From NCBI RefSeq assembly GCF_007754425.1, contig NZ_CP037452.1, positions 4,935,164-4,999,163 of the forward strand: DNA of 64,000 nucleotides, in the 5' to 3' direction. How positions within the stretch are numbered: the stretch's first letter is position 1; the number at the start of each line of letters is the position of its first letter. Under the pieces are notes generated by a model. It did no database searches. It was not told the origin of the DNA and saw only the letters and a list, made by a program, of their open reading frames with translations. Shown piece after piece: positions 46,689 to 56,636 of the stretch. Position numbers and translations under genes: made by a program. The DNA comes from Gimesia fumaroli. Its GTDB lineage: Bacteria > Planctomycetota > Planctomycetia > Planctomycetales > Planctomycetaceae.

Positions 46689-46949
46689 ATGATTACTTAT
46701 GAATATTATTGCGAGGCCAATGGCATAACTGTCGAAGTCAGCCATCGCATGTCGGAATCGCTCCAGACCTGGGGAGAACTCTGTGAGAGAGCCGGAATTC
46801 CCCTGGCAAAAACTCCTAAAACAACTCCCGTCGAACGCCTGATTTCGGGCGGACTCCTGTTTAAAGGGGAGAGTTCCAACAAAAAGTCACAGCTCCCGAT
46901 GGCCGATCCCGGATGTGGCCGTTCCAATTGCTGCCGTCACCAACACTAA
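46689..46949 (+). CDS. FmdB-like small protein with cysteines lost from the zinc ribbon
   Basis: This 86-residue protein opens ITYEYYCEANGITVEVSHRM, the FmdB/zinc-ribbon signature YEYxCxxC, but only one of the four expected cysteines remains (Cys8, followed by N where C is usual). The second half of the usual ribbon (CxxC in the TPKTTPVER region) is also missing. A different Cys-rich tail, GCGRSNCCRHQH, ends the protein and might bind metal. It starts 31 bp after the permease gene and lies 63 bp before fhcA, so it may be co-transcribed with either. FmdB was named from formamidase/formylmethanofuran contexts; its role here is unknown. Confidence 0.6.
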   Translation: MITYEYYCEANGITVEVSHRMSESLQTWGELCERAGIPLAKTPKTTPVERLISGGLLFKGESSNKKSQLPMADPGCGRSNCCRHQH

Positions 46950-47012
46950 CTAACTGCCCCGCCACGTCATTGCGCTCCTGAATTTTTCTTCTGTCGCTGT
47001 TAAAGGTTTATT

Positions 47013-48683
47013 GTGTCTGTTTCCCGAATTAAAAATGGAACGATCTACGATCCTGCGAACGGCGTCAACGGCGAAGTACGTGACTTGTGGATTCAGGACG
47101 GCAAGATCATCCCCGCCCCACCCAATCCAGATACTTTTTCGGGAAAAACTCTGGACGCGACAGGCTATGTGGTGATGCCGGGTGGCATTGATATGCACTG
47201 TCATATCGCCGGTCCGAAAGTCAACGCCGGGCGCAAAATGACGCCCGAGATGAAACGCAACGCCCCCCCTATTTTTCGTAGCGAACATACGCGTTCCGGC
47301 ACGGGAGGCGTGGTTCCCAGCACGTTCGCGACCGGATATCTGTTCGCCAGTATCGGCTATACCACAGCCATGGATGCCGCGATCCCCGGTCTGCACGCAC
47401 GACATGCACACGAAGAACTACAGGACACACCCATTCTGGACAAGGGGTTTTATCTCCTGTTCGGCAACAACCATTTCGTAATGAAGCATTTGCGAAATCA
47501 GGATGAGAAAGCCCTGGACTCGTATTGCAGCTGGCTATTGGAATCGGCCAAAGGTTATACGATCAAAATTGTCAATCCAGGCGGTGTTGAAGACTGGAAA
47601 CAAATCAGCCGCAAATCGATTAAAGAACTGGATTCTCCCGTTCAGAATTTCGGTGTCACTCCCCGACAGATTGTACGCGGCCTGGCGGGAACTGCCGACC
47701 GATTACAACTGCCGCACTCGGTGCATATTCACTGTAATAATCTGGGAATCCCAGGCAACTGGGAAACCACGTTGAATACAATGGAGTCGCTGGAAGGTCA
47801 CCGCGGTCATCTGGCACATGTTCAGTTTCATTCGTATGACGGTGATCCGAATGACCCGACCAGTTTTTGCTCGGCGACACAGAAGCTGGTCGACTATGTC
47901 AACACCCATGAAAACATCACTGTCGATGTCGGTCATATCAACCCCGGATTGACGCTCTCAATGACCGGGGACACTCCCTTCAGTCAATTTTTGCATAACA
48001 TTAACCGCAACAAATGGTATACCGCCGACTGTGAACTGGAAAGCAGTTGTGGCGTGATTCCAATTGAATACCGCCCGCAACGCAGTTTGATTAATGCGGT
48101 CCAATGGGCCATCGCACTGGAATGGTATCTTCTAATGGAAGATCCCTGGCGAGTCATCATGACCAGCGATCACCCGAATGGAGGCGCGTTTTACCATTAT
48201 CCGGAAATCATTTATCTGTTAATGGATCGTAGTTTCCGTCAGGAATTTCTGTCTCAGATGCCGGAAGATATTCGCGAACGAAGTGTATTGGCTGATCTGG
48301 AGCGTGAATACTCGCTCTACGAAATCGCCATCATCACACGTGCCGCCCCCGCCCGTGTCTTGGGTATGAAGGATAAGGGGCATCTCGGCGTGGGAGCGCA
48401 TGCTGACATTACCATCTATGCGCCTCAACAGAACCGCCAGGAAATGTTCGAACGCCCGCGCTGGGTCTTTAAAGATGGTCAACTTGTTGTCGCAGATGGA
48501 GAAATCCAGGAACATCAGTTCGGCCGAACATATTATACAGCGCCCGAATTTGATCAGGAATTTCTGCCGCATATCAAGAACTGGTTCGATGAGAATTACT
48601 CGATCCGGTTCCGAAACTATCAGATTGCGAAACAGGAAATTCCACAAGCGGAAGAAGTCACTTGCGGTATGAATTCGGACTGA
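47013..48683 (+). CDS. fhcA: formylmethanofuran dehydrogenase/formyltransferase-hydrolase subunit A
   Basis: This encodes 556 residues from a GTG (47013) with AAAGG six bases upstream. This amidohydrolase-fold protein keeps the full binuclear metal site: His62 and His64 in DMHCHIAG, Lys185 in TIKIVNPGG, His238/His240 in SVHIHCNN, His266/His269 in GHLAHVQFH and Asp386 in SDHPNGG. In methylotrophs FhcA hydrolyses formyl groups within the FhcABCD complex of tetrahydromethanopterin-linked C1 oxidation; planctomycetes are known to carry these genes. Subunits B, C and D are not next to it here. Cytoplasmic. Confidence 0.92.
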   Translation: MSVSRIKNGTIYDPANGVNGEVRDLWIQDGKIIPAPPNPDTFSGKTLDATGYVVMPGGIDMHCHIAGPKVNAGRKMTPEMKRNAPPIFRSEHTRSGTGGVVPSTFATGYLFASIGYTTAMDAAIPGLHARHAHEELQDTPILDKGFYLLFGNNHFVMKHLRNQDEKALDSYCSWLLESAKGYTIKIVNPGGVEDWKQISRKSIKELDSPVQNFGVTPRQIVRGLAGTADRLQLPHSVHIHCNNLGIPGNWETTLNTMESLEGHRGHLAHVQFHSYDGDPNDPTSFCSATQKLVDYVNTHENITVDVGHINPGLTLSMTGDTPFSQFLHNINRNKWYTADCELESSCGVIPIEYRPQRSLINAVQWAIALEWYLLMEDPWRVIMTSDHPNGGAFYHYPEIIYLLMDRSFRQEFLSQMPEDIRERSVLADLEREYSLYEIAIITRAAPARVLGMKDKGHLGVGAHADITIYAPQQNRQEMFERPRWVFKDGQLVVADGEIQEHQFGRTYYTAPEFDQEFLPHIKNWFDENYSIRFRNYQIAKQEIPQAEEVTCGMNSD

Positions 48684-48693
48684 TCCAAAGAAA

Positions 48694-48731
48694 ATGCTGC
48701 ACCCTCTGTTGTCTGAATGAGGGAGCAGCAT
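48694..48731. terminator. hairpin between convergent fhcA and carbonic anhydrase genes
   Basis: The arms atgctgcaccctc (48694-48706) and gagggagcagcat (48719-48731) pair with one A-A mismatch around a 12-base loop. On the minus strand the stem is followed by TTTTCTTTGG, so it can serve as an intrinsic terminator for the leftward carbonic anhydrase message. For fhcA it would be only a stem, 11 bp beyond its stop. Confidence 0.65.
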
Positions 48732-48830
48732 GTTGATGCATGACTGACACAGATGAAAGTCAATCCAGACGAAATGTTCTCAACAGCATCTGCAGGAAAC
48801 GGGCTTCTACCAGGAACTGACTCGCAGTTT

Positions 48831-49502
48831 CTAAATGGGAGGTAATGTCCGATCCAATTCTAAGTCTGACAAGACAATATCTTCAGCTTGGATCGGGAGA
48901 AACTGGCCTTCGTCCGGATGAAAATTGAATACCTCGCCGGTTTCAAATTTGTATACCCAGCCATGTAGTTTTAACTCTCCACGACCAACAGCAGCAGCAA
49001 CGGAGGGGTGAGTTTTTAAGTTTTTAATTTGAACGAGAACGTTTTCCTGTACGGTAAGTATCAGGCGTCTATCCGCCTCCTGAATGTGGGTATAATTTTC
49101 GTCAACGATCCTGCGAGTTGATTCAGCGTGTTCCAGATAAGATTTGACAGCAGGCATTTTTTCAATGAGGGCAGGATCCAGCAGACCAGACATCGCCCCA
49201 CAGTGAGAATGCCCGCAAATGATAATGTCTTTCACTTTCAATGCACTCACTGCATACTCAATTGTCGCTGCCTCGCCACCATGGACGGTTCCATACGGGG
49301 GGACAATATTTCCAGCAGTCCGCTGAATGAATAACTCACCTGGTTTTGTCTGAGTCAAATAATTGGGATTGATTCTTGAATCAGAACAGGTAATGAATAA
49401 AGCAAGCGGCTTTTGGCCTTCAGTCAAAGTTTCAAATAGTTTTTGATCCTGGCTAAAATAGTTTCTTTGAAACTCGTGAATCCCATCGACGAGCTTTTGC
49501 AT
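48831..49502 (-). CDS. beta-class carbonic anhydrase
   Basis: This 223-residue protein has the complete zinc and proton-relay set of beta-carbonic anhydrases: Cys39-x-Asp41-x-Arg43 in CSDSR and His98-x-x-Cys101 in GHSHCGAM. It interconverts carbon dioxide and bicarbonate and should be cytoplasmic (no signal peptide). It is transcribed away from the DabA operon (starts about 900 bp apart), a suggestive arrangement because Dab complexes take up inorganic carbon. Confidence in the enzyme is high; the joint function is inferred. Confidence 0.96.
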   Translation of the reverse strand: MQKLVDGIHEFQRNYFSQDQKLFETLTEGQKPLALFITCSDSRINPNYLTQTKPGELFIQRTAGNIVPPYGTVHGGEAATIEYAVSALKVKDIIICGHSHCGAMSGLLDPALIEKMPAVKSYLEHAESTRRIVDENYTHIQEADRRLILTVQENVLVQIKNLKTHPSVAAAVGRGELKLHGWVYKFETGEVFNFHPDEGQFLPIQAEDIVLSDLELDRTLPPI

Positions 49503-49865
49503 CCTCTTTCTCCCACTTTATAAGACTATGTCAACTCTTGAAGAACGGAACAGGTGAACACACATGTGGACTGCCTCGAAATCCCTCAACTTAACCCTGT
49601 CTCTATTCTAGTGAGTATCTCTTCCAAAACGAGATTAATTTCCGACTCTAGGACATCACTCTCAAAAATAATGATGATTTGCCGAACCTCAAAAAAGATC
49701 AGACAGTGCGACAGCTCTATATATACAAGAATGCTCTCCGACAATTCCGAAAGCGAACTTGCTGTTGCCCTTCAAAAGTATTATATTGGCGCCAATCTTC
49801 AAGTTGCTACTTAACTTGCCAGCATTAATTAGAATGAATGGTCTTGAACCATTTTCAGTTAAAGA
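49503..49865. other. intergenic region between carbonic anhydrase and DAB side
   Basis: This 363-bp region must contain the carbonic anhydrase promoter and probably that of the rightward genes. Multiple A/T-rich stretches are present (for example tctatatatacaag near 49720 and tattatattgg near 49780). No gene or strong hairpin is seen. Confidence 0.4.
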
Positions 49866-50204
49866 ATGCTGCTGAAACAAATAATGCTGCTGGGACATTT
49901 GATGGAATTCTTTGTTTTATTCGTTCTCTTTTGGGGGGTGTTGTTTGGCACAGCGCTGTCTCTGGTAACAAGAGAAGACGGCAAAGAAATTCCCGTCAAC
50001 CAGCCTTTCGAAAAACTCGAAGAGAATGAATCTAAGGAAGAACTGAAAAAATGGGAGTCAGTAACTCATCTCTTCCGCACACTGAGTATCGATTTTGTCC
50101 TCGTAAAATCGATCGATTCTTTGATTCATGAAACCTCATTTGTCTCTAAGGTGGTCACGCTAAGCCCAGATAGCTCACGTGCCCCTCCCGCTTCTCTCTG
50201 CTAA
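49866..50204 (+). CDS. possible small membrane protein before dabA
   Basis: A 112-codon frame opens with a strong hydrophobic segment (MEFFVLFVLFWGVLFGTALSL, about residues 13-33) followed by a charged region (PFEKLEENESKEELKKWESV). The composition is protein-like up to about residue 90. There is no clear ribosome site; starts at 49866 or 49884 are possible. It precedes dabA by 217 bp on the same strand. I do not recognise a family, and it may be a chance frame. Confidence 0.4.
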   Translation: MLLKQIMLLGHLMEFFVLFVLFWGVLFGTALSLVTREDGKEIPVNQPFEKLEENESKEELKKWESVTHLFRTLSIDFVLVKSIDSLIHETSFVSKVVTLSPDSSRAPPASLC

Positions 50205-50421
50205 TTCCACAGCCGCTCTCTCCATCGTGATTTTAACAACGTCATGATGCCTCGACTTGATCACTCTGTATCTGCCACAGTTGAAGCTCCTAAAAATATT
50301 TCGTTCCGTGAAATAAAGTTAGGCATTTTCTTTTTTTTGCTGCTACAGATCGTGCGCTCAACTGATGGGTTTCAACCGCGGATCATTTCGGACATCTGGA
50401 TCTCCATTTCTGTGAATAACA

Positions 50422-53400
50422 ATGAACGAATCTGCTCATACTCAGACTTCAAAACCGACTGATCAGGAAAAGTACTCCCAACTTCGTCATGCAATCGAAC
50501 ATGCCGCTCACCTCTTGCCCGCTCAGGGCCCCATCACAGTCTTTGTGCATCATAATACACTGCATGCATTCGAAGATCGGCCATTCGAAAAAGGGGTCGT
50601 CGAAGGAGGGCGGACATTTGGATGCCATCCATTTTTATCGGAAGACCGTTATCGAAAAAAGTTTTTAAACGACCGAATTCGTGTGGAGGACATTGAAGCT
50701 GTTTTGCTGGATGATCTGGAGGAAACCGCTGACATACTGATTGGCAGATTCGGAACCCGGTATGCACTCCGATTAGCAATGTTGCAGTTCCCTCTGCATT
50801 CGGGACCAGACTCTGAATTACGCTGGTTCATCGCAGAAACTGATGCCTTACGTCATTTTCGGAAGGAAGTCGAACCGGTAATCAGAGAACAAACTATCAG
50901 CGCGACACGTCACTGGATCATGCGCGACTTTCTGAATGGTAATGACCGGCGTGAACAGAAAGCACAGCACATCCTGGAAAGCCTGTTCTGCCAGTTTGGT
51001 AAAGATACAATTGAAGCGTGGAATGATTCGAAGTGGGAATCCTTTGTTTTACATTTTTTATGGCGAGTCTGCTACAATGGTGTACAAGGTTCAAAAGTAG
51101 AGACAAAGAATCCACAGAAACTTCTCAGACATCGCAATCTATTGTTGCAAGCGACCGGCGAGGATACGGACCTGGTTGTTCATGATGTTTTGATCCGTTT
51201 TTGTGCGGCTTTTCTTGATCAAGGAGTTGGCAGCTGGTCATTGCCCGAGCGCGATCTGGGGTTCTATCGCTCATTTTTCCAACTGTATTCTGAAACAAAG
51301 ATCAGCCCGGCTATCGAACTATCCGGCTTGAGACGCGAACTTCAACGACTGGATGCTTCCGGCATCGGTCCGCTGGAATCGATCGCTGAATCGCTTTCCT
51401 TGCTGGGAGTCGCCGACGAAGACCAGGAAGACTTCCTCTCTCAGACACTCCTTGCCTTGCGGGGTTGGGCCGGTATGGTCTGGCAGATGGAAACTAATGC
51501 CGAATGGATGCCACATACTGCTCCTCCAGGCAGCCTGATTGAATTTCTTGCAGTACGGCTGATTCTTGATCGACTGGCTGTCGAATATCTGATGCAGAAT
51601 TCGTTAGACTCAGAAGGACCACTGAATACTATACGAAATGAGTTACTCGATCGAATCAGTAAACAGAAAATTTGCCAGACCAATCAGCGCGCGTTTACGA
51701 TTTTCCAACTCGCTCAGGTCCGTGGCTGGAATCCTGAGGATCTTCTGCATCTTTCCTGTGAACAGTGGACAACTCTCATTCAAGAGATTGAATTGTTTTC
51801 AAGCCTGGAACGCCGGCGCATTTATCAACTGGCATTCGAACGAAAATATCGCAATGAAACTCTGGACGCAGTCGCTGTTCACTCTGCCCGGAATCGCACA
51901 CAACAAGCTGATACCGATTCCCTGAAATCAGAGCATCCTGCCTATCAGGTTGTCTGCTGTATTGACGAACGCGAAGAATCGTTCCGCAGACATCTGGAAG
52001 AAATTGCCCCTGAATGTGAGACCTTCGGAATCGCAGGTTTCTTCGGCGTCGCCATGTACTACCGTGGTGCCGCCGATGCACACTACACTCCGCTCTGTCC
52101 GGTGAACATCAAACCGATTCACTACGTCCAGGAAGAAACGCTCTATTCTCTCACACAAGTCAGCAAGCGGCGCGCCGAGACACGGCGGCGGATTGGACGG
52201 GCAACGCATCAGGCGCACATAGGAACCCGAACATTCATCGGAGGATTGTTGACGGGGCTGCTGGGTTCACTCGCAGCCTTTCCGCTTGTCGCCAGAATTC
52301 TTTTCCCACGAACAACAGCTCAAATCCGTCGTATGTTTGATCGGATTGTTGAGCCTCCCAGTACACAATTGCGTCTGGAACGGATCGGTCTCGAACCGGG
52401 ACCGAAAAAAGACCAACTTGGTTATTCGATTGACGAAATGGTCAAAATCGTTGAAGGTGGGTTAAGAGCTCTGGGGCTATCGAAACCGGAACGGTTCTCG
52501 CCGCTGGTTATCATTTGCGGGCATGGTTCTGCCAGTCTCAACAACCCTCACGAAGCCGCTCATGATTGTGGAGCATGCGGTGGGGGTCGTGGGGGTCCTA
52601 ACGCACGGGCTTTTGCACAAATGGCAAATGATCCCCGCGTGAGGCGTATTCTTTCGGATCAGAGTCTGGTCATACCCGACGACACCAGCTTTGTCGGATG
52701 CTATCATAACACATGCGATGACAGCATCACCTGGTATGATCTGGATCGTCTTCCCCTTTCACAACGTGCATTGTTCGAAAGCGCTGAAAAGGATCTCAAT
52801 GAAGCCCGAGCTCACAGCGCTCATGAACGTTGTCGACGTTTTGAATCTGCAGAACTTCAGCTCTCTGTAACCGATGCACTGCGGCACGTCGAAGGTCGTG
52901 CAGAAGATCTTTCACAGACACGACCGGAGTATGGTCATGCTACAAATTCATTGTGCTTCGTAGGCCGCAGAGAGTGGAGTCGTGGACTGTATCTGGATCG
53001 CCGTGCGTTTTTGACATCTTATGACCCGACGCTGGATGATTCCAACAGTTCGATTCTGGAACGATTACTGCAGGCCGTCATCCCTGTTTGTGCCGGTATT
53101 AACCTTGAATACTATTTTTCCTATGTAGATTCGACGGGATACGGTTGCGGAACAAAACTCGCTCACAATATCACTTCATTACTGGGCGTAATGGATGGAG
53201 CTGCCAGCGACCTGCGTCCCGGCCTGCCCTGGCAAATGGTCGAAATCCATGAACCGGTCCGCTTGCTCTTTGTGATTGAAACGACAAAAGAAGCCATGCA
53301 GCGGATTATCGCAAACAACCCTGCCATTGCTCAGCTCGTAAACGGAAACTGGGTTCAACTGGCGGTCCTCAATACTGAAACATCGCAAATTCATCTTTTC

Positions 53401-53535
53401 CGTAACGGAGAATTTGAAGTCTACAAACCGCAAACAAAAGAACTTCCTGTAGTAGACTCATCCATCGCCTGGTATCGAGGCTGGCGCGATCACCTCGGAT
53501 TTGCGTCCATTCGAACGCATGAGATTTCGTCTTGA
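50422..53535 (+). CDS. dabA: DabA (DUF2309) subunit of an inorganic carbon transporter
   Basis: This 1037-residue protein has the DUF2309 entry HHNTLHAFEDRPFEKGV (about 43-59). The zinc site known from DabA is intact: Cys513 and Asp515 in VVCCIDEREES, and His701 and Cys716 in CGHGSAS and HDCGACGG. The His-Cys spacing is that of the characterised protein as I recall it, and the fold is like a beta-carbonic anhydrase. DabA works with a NuoL-like proton channel (DabB) to convert carbon dioxide to bicarbonate using the proton gradient. Here two such subunits follow, the first 49 bp downstream. The protein is larger than some DabA proteins (about 800-1000 residues). Confidence 0.94.
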   Translation: MNESAHTQTSKPTDQEKYSQLRHAIEHAAHLLPAQGPITVFVHHNTLHAFEDRPFEKGVVEGGRTFGCHPFLSEDRYRKKFLNDRIRVEDIEAVLLDDLEETADILIGRFGTRYALRLAMLQFPLHSGPDSELRWFIAETDALRHFRKEVEPVIREQTISATRHWIMRDFLNGNDRREQKAQHILESLFCQFGKDTIEAWNDSKWESFVLHFLWRVCYNGVQGSKVETKNPQKLLRHRNLLLQATGEDTDLVVHDVLIRFCAAFLDQGVGSWSLPERDLGFYRSFFQLYSETKISPAIELSGLRRELQRLDASGIGPLESIAESLSLLGVADEDQEDFLSQTLLALRGWAGMVWQMETNAEWMPHTAPPGSLIEFLAVRLILDRLAVEYLMQNSLDSEGPLNTIRNELLDRISKQKICQTNQRAFTIFQLAQVRGWNPEDLLHLSCEQWTTLIQEIELFSSLERRRIYQLAFERKYRNETLDAVAVHSARNRTQQADTDSLKSEHPAYQVVCCIDEREESFRRHLEEIAPECETFGIAGFFGVAMYYRGAADAHYTPLCPVNIKPIHYVQEETLYSLTQVSKRRAETRRRIGRATHQAHIGTRTFIGGLLTGLLGSLAAFPLVARILFPRTTAQIRRMFDRIVEPPSTQLRLERIGLEPGPKKDQLGYSIDEMVKIVEGGLRALGLSKPERFSPLVIICGHGSASLNNPHEAAHDCGACGGGRGGPNARAFAQMANDPRVRRILSDQSLVIPDDTSFVGCYHNTCDDSITWYDLDRLPLSQRALFESAEKDLNEARAHSAHERCRRFESAELQLSVTDALRHVEGRAEDLSQTRPEYGHATNSLCFVGRREWSRGLYLDRRAFLTSYDPTLDDSNSSILERLLQAVIPVCAGINLEYYFSYVDSTGYGCGTKLAHNITSLLGVMDGAASDLRPGLPWQMVEIHEPVRLLFVIETTKEAMQRIIANNPAIAQLVNGNWVQLAVLNTETSQIHLFRNGEFEVYKPQTKELPVVDSSIAWYRGWRDHLGFASIRTHEISS

Positions 53536-53584
53536 TGAATGCCCTCCTGTTCCTCTTAATCTTTAACAAAATGACTGAATAACG

Positions 53585-54976
53585 ATGAATTCTGAAGCAG
53601 TATTTCATTTTCTTGGCGTCTGTGTCGTGCTCAGCCCTGCTTTACTCTTAGCGCTGTTCGGCGTAACTTCGCTGATTGATCGGCCAATTGGGGAACGCCT
53701 GATGGCGCGTGCCACTCAAACGATGGTGATGATCGGACTGTTTTCTTCGATTGCCATTCTGGGACTGATGCTTACACTCGATATCCGGTATGTTCCAATC
53801 GAACTCGGAAACTGGGTAGTCATCCCCGAACAACACTTTCATTTCCACCTGAAGTTTATTTTTGATCGATTGTCAATTCCTTTTTGTATTCTATCATTTA
53901 TTCTCTGCGGAACGATCGGTGCTTTTGCCAGTCGCTATTTGCATCGTGAATCAGGTTATAATCGCTTCTTTGTCTGCTACGCTATTTTTCTGTTGGGTAT
54001 GATTGTTTCATCACTGGCCGGTACAATCGAAACACTTTTTTTCGGCTGGGAACTCGTCGGTTTGTCTTCGGCGTTACTGGTCGCTTTTTTTCACGAGCGA
54101 CTCAATCCTGTTCGCAATGGTCTGCGGATCTGGTCGATTTACCGCATTTCAGATGCTGCATTTCTGATCGCGGCGTTGATGTTACATCATTTGACCGGGG
54201 CAGGTGATTTTGATGGACTGATGGGAACGGGCTCATGGCCGGATGGGCACGCTACGATTTCCGAACAACATGCCCTGTTAGTCGGGTTATTATTACTCGT
54301 TGCCGCAGCCGGAAAATCAGCATTGGTACCATTTTCCGGCTGGCTTCCCCGCGCGATGGAAGGACCGACCCCATCCAGTGCCGTGTTTTATGGCTCACTT
54401 TCCGTCCATCTTGGAGCCTATTTACTATTGCGTGTCAGTCCGATTCTTGAACTTTCGCTGACACTGCGACTGGCGGTTATTTTTCTGGGTTTGATCTCAG
54501 CGATTTTTGGAACCCTTGTAGCCCGCGTTCAAACGGATATTAAAAGTGCGCTGGCGTTTGCCTCTCTGACTCAAGTCGGCATTATCGTAGTCGAGATTGG
54601 CTGTGGATTTCGATACATTGCGCTGATTCATATCATCGGTCATGCGTGCCTTCGAACGTTGCAACTTCTCCGAGCTCCCACATTATTGCATGATTATCAT
54701 ACACTGGAAAATGCCATTGGATCACACCTGTCGCAAAAGCCCTCTTTATGGGTTCGCGTGATGCCCAGGCGTTATCGGATTCGGCTTTATCGATTTGAGC
54801 TCGAACGCGGCTACCTGGACATACTCTGCAATCAATTAATCGTGCATCCGTTTCTTTCCCTGTTCCGCATGTGTGATGGCCTGGAACGCCGCTGGACCAA
54901 TTTTCTCTCAGAAGGTGAATCCAGAAAATCGGATCAAATCAAACCGCATACGGAATCTCTGGAGGAATATTTATGA
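53585..54976 (+). CDS. NuoL-like proton-conducting membrane subunit (DabB-like 1)
   Basis: This 463-residue polytopic protein of the complex I antiporter family has key residues at the NuoL positions: Glu156 in [11 protein letters not shown] and Lys244 in [23 protein letters not shown]. The [14 protein letters not shown] segment follows, near residue 319. The C-terminal lateral helix of NuoL is absent; a soluble, basic tail ends the protein. Following DabA directly, it is the natural DabB partner. The stop overlaps the next gene by four bases (ATGA), with GGAGG seven bases before the next ATG, so the two are tightly coupled. Confidence 0.9.
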   Translation: MNSEAVFHFLGVCVVLSPALLLALFGVTSLIDRPIGERLMARATQTMVMIGLFSSIAILGLMLTLDIRYVPIELGNWVVIPEQHFHFHLKFIFDRLSIPFCILSFILCGTIGAFASRYLHRESGYNRFFVCYAIFLLGMIVSSLAGTIETLFFGWELVGLSSALLVAFFHERLNPVRNGLRIWSIYRISDAAFLIAALMLHHLTGAGDFDGLMGTGSWPDGHATISEQHALLVGLLLLVAAAGKSALVPFSGWLPRAMEGPTPSSAVFYGSLSVHLGAYLLLRVSPILELSLTLRLAVIFLGLISAIFGTLVARVQTDIKSALAFASLTQVGIIVVEIGCGFRYIALIHIIGHACLRTLQLLRAPTLLHDYHTLENAIGSHLSQKPSLWVRVMPRRYRIRLYRFELERGYLDILCNQLIVHPFLSLFRMCDGLERRWTNFLSEGESRKSDQIKPHTESLEEYL

Positions 54977-56457
54977 TATCTGAACTCCATCTGCCCTGGA
55001 TGGAATTATCCATCCTGATTCTGCTGTTTGGCGCAATTTGGATCAGAATGACACATGACCGTGACACTGCCTATCGGCGTTGCCTCCTGATCTGCGGACT
55101 CGTATTCCTCACTACAGTCTGTGAATGGATTGACTTTGAAAGCTTAAATACATTTGAAGCTCGAGATCACTTTAATATTTTTGACTGGGTCTTCAATAAT
55201 GATTTCTTCATTATAGACGAACTGAGCGCTCCCTTACTTCCTCTGGCGGCATTGCTTTACCTGCTTACAGTTCTTTCAACACTGAAAACCAAAGGGCACC
55301 GCTTTCCTTTCAGCAGCGCGCTGCTATCCGAAGCCATCCTGTTGGCTACTTTGAGTTGTAAGGAGCCGTGGGGGATCATCGCATTACTTTCTGTCGCAAC
55401 CATACTACCATATCTTGAAATAAAGGCCCATCATCTCTCAACTCGCGTCTATGTATTGCACATGGGACTGTTTATTGCTCTGCTGGTTGTCGGAGGAGCA
55501 CTTTCCCATTTCGGTGAAGCCGGTGATTCAATTTCACTGACTGCCGGAGCCCTTTTAACCACTGCCGCCCTGCTGCGCAGCGGCATCATTCCGCTACACT
55601 GCTGGATGACAGATCTGTTTGAAAAAGTGACCTTCGGAACAGCCTTACTGTTTGTAACTCCGATGACGGGTGCCTACGCTATGGTCAGACTGGTTTTCCC
55701 CATAGCCCCCGACTGGGCACTACAGGGAATCGCTCTCGTTTCTTTGACAACAGCCGTCTATGCGGCCGGTATGGCACTCGTACAACGGGAAGCCCGTCGA
55801 TTCTTCTGTTATCTGTTTTTAAGCCATTCTTCTCTTGTGCTGGTCGGATTAGAAATGGCGACTCCCCTCGGGTTGACAGGAGGATTATGTGTCTGGATTT
55901 CAGTCGGAATTTCTCTGGCCGGATTCGCTTTGACGTTCCGTTCTATCGAAGCGAGAATTGGACGAATTTCTCTGGTGAAATACCACGGACTCTACGATCA
56001 CACCCCCACACTGGCGGCATTGTTCCTGGTGACAGGACTCGCATCAATCGGTTTTCCCGGAACGGTCGGATTTATCGGAACCGAACTGCTTATAGAGGGG
56101 GCAATTGAAGTCTATCCACTGGTCGGAACAGCCGTTGTGATTGCCGCCGCGTTGAATAGTATTGCTATTTTACAGGCCTACTTTCGGGTCTTTACCGGAG
56201 CACGGCATACCGCAACGATTTCGCTCCGTGCACGCACGTCAGAACATGTAGCAATTCTGATTCTGGTAGCCCTCATTCTGGGAGGAGGACTCTACCCACA
56301 ACCCGGTGTGACATCCAGGCAACATGCCGCCATGGAACTGATTCGGCTGCGTGGCGCTGTACTCAATGACTCAACTCATCCTTCCGATCCCAATATTGGT
56401 GTAACAGATCTTACAGAAACTTCCCAACCATTGATGAAATTACACGAAGATCAATGA
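54973..56457 (+). CDS. NuoL/NuoM-like membrane subunit (DabB-like 2)
   Basis: This 494-residue protein has about 12-14 membrane segments. Family marks are [21 protein letters not shown] (about 204-224), [23 protein letters not shown] and [14 protein letters not shown]. At the position where NuoL/NuoM carry the conserved lysine before PLHxWL, this protein has Arg202 ([12 protein letters not shown]). It is the third gene of the DabA operon and overlaps the second by four bases. Two different proton-channel-like subunits with one DabA is uncommon compared with the two-gene Dab form, and the extra subunit could form a larger membrane arm. Confidence 0.88.
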   Translation: MISELHLPWMELSILILLFGAIWIRMTHDRDTAYRRCLLICGLVFLTTVCEWIDFESLNTFEARDHFNIFDWVFNNDFFIIDELSAPLLPLAALLYLLTVLSTLKTKGHRFPFSSALLSEAILLATLSCKEPWGIIALLSVATILPYLEIKAHHLSTRVYVLHMGLFIALLVVGGALSHFGEAGDSISLTAGALLTTAALLRSGIIPLHCWMTDLFEKVTFGTALLFVTPMTGAYAMVRLVFPIAPDWALQGIALVSLTTAVYAAGMALVQREARRFFCYLFLSHSSLVLVGLEMATPLGLTGGLCVWISVGISLAGFALTFRSIEARIGRISLVKYHGLYDHTPTLAALFLVTGLASIGFPGTVGFIGTELLIEGAIEVYPLVGTAVVIAAALNSIAILQAYFRVFTGARHTATISLRARTSEHVAILILVALILGGGLYPQPGVTSRQHAAMELIRLRGAVLNDSTHPSDPNIGVTDLTETSQPLMKLHEDQ

Positions 56458-56636
56458 CAGCGACACTATTTCAATTTCACCGGTTTTAAACTCTCTGCTG
56501 AATCAGAGAATTTCTCATCGCAACAAACGCTGGTATGGAAGACAATCTGATAATTTAATTCCAGTGACTCTATTGAGTTGTATTCAATTTTATTATTATT
56601 ACCCCAAATCATACCCTGTTTTGGGAAAGGACTTTC

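Noticed and set aside
50244-50462. Rightward frame of 72 codons just before dabA
   Set aside because: It overlaps the dabA start and has no ribosome site. The hydrophobic stretch looks fortuitous.
56492-56509. Short stem tctctg/cagaga after the DAB operon
   Set aside because: Only six base pairs with no T-run; too weak to call a terminator.
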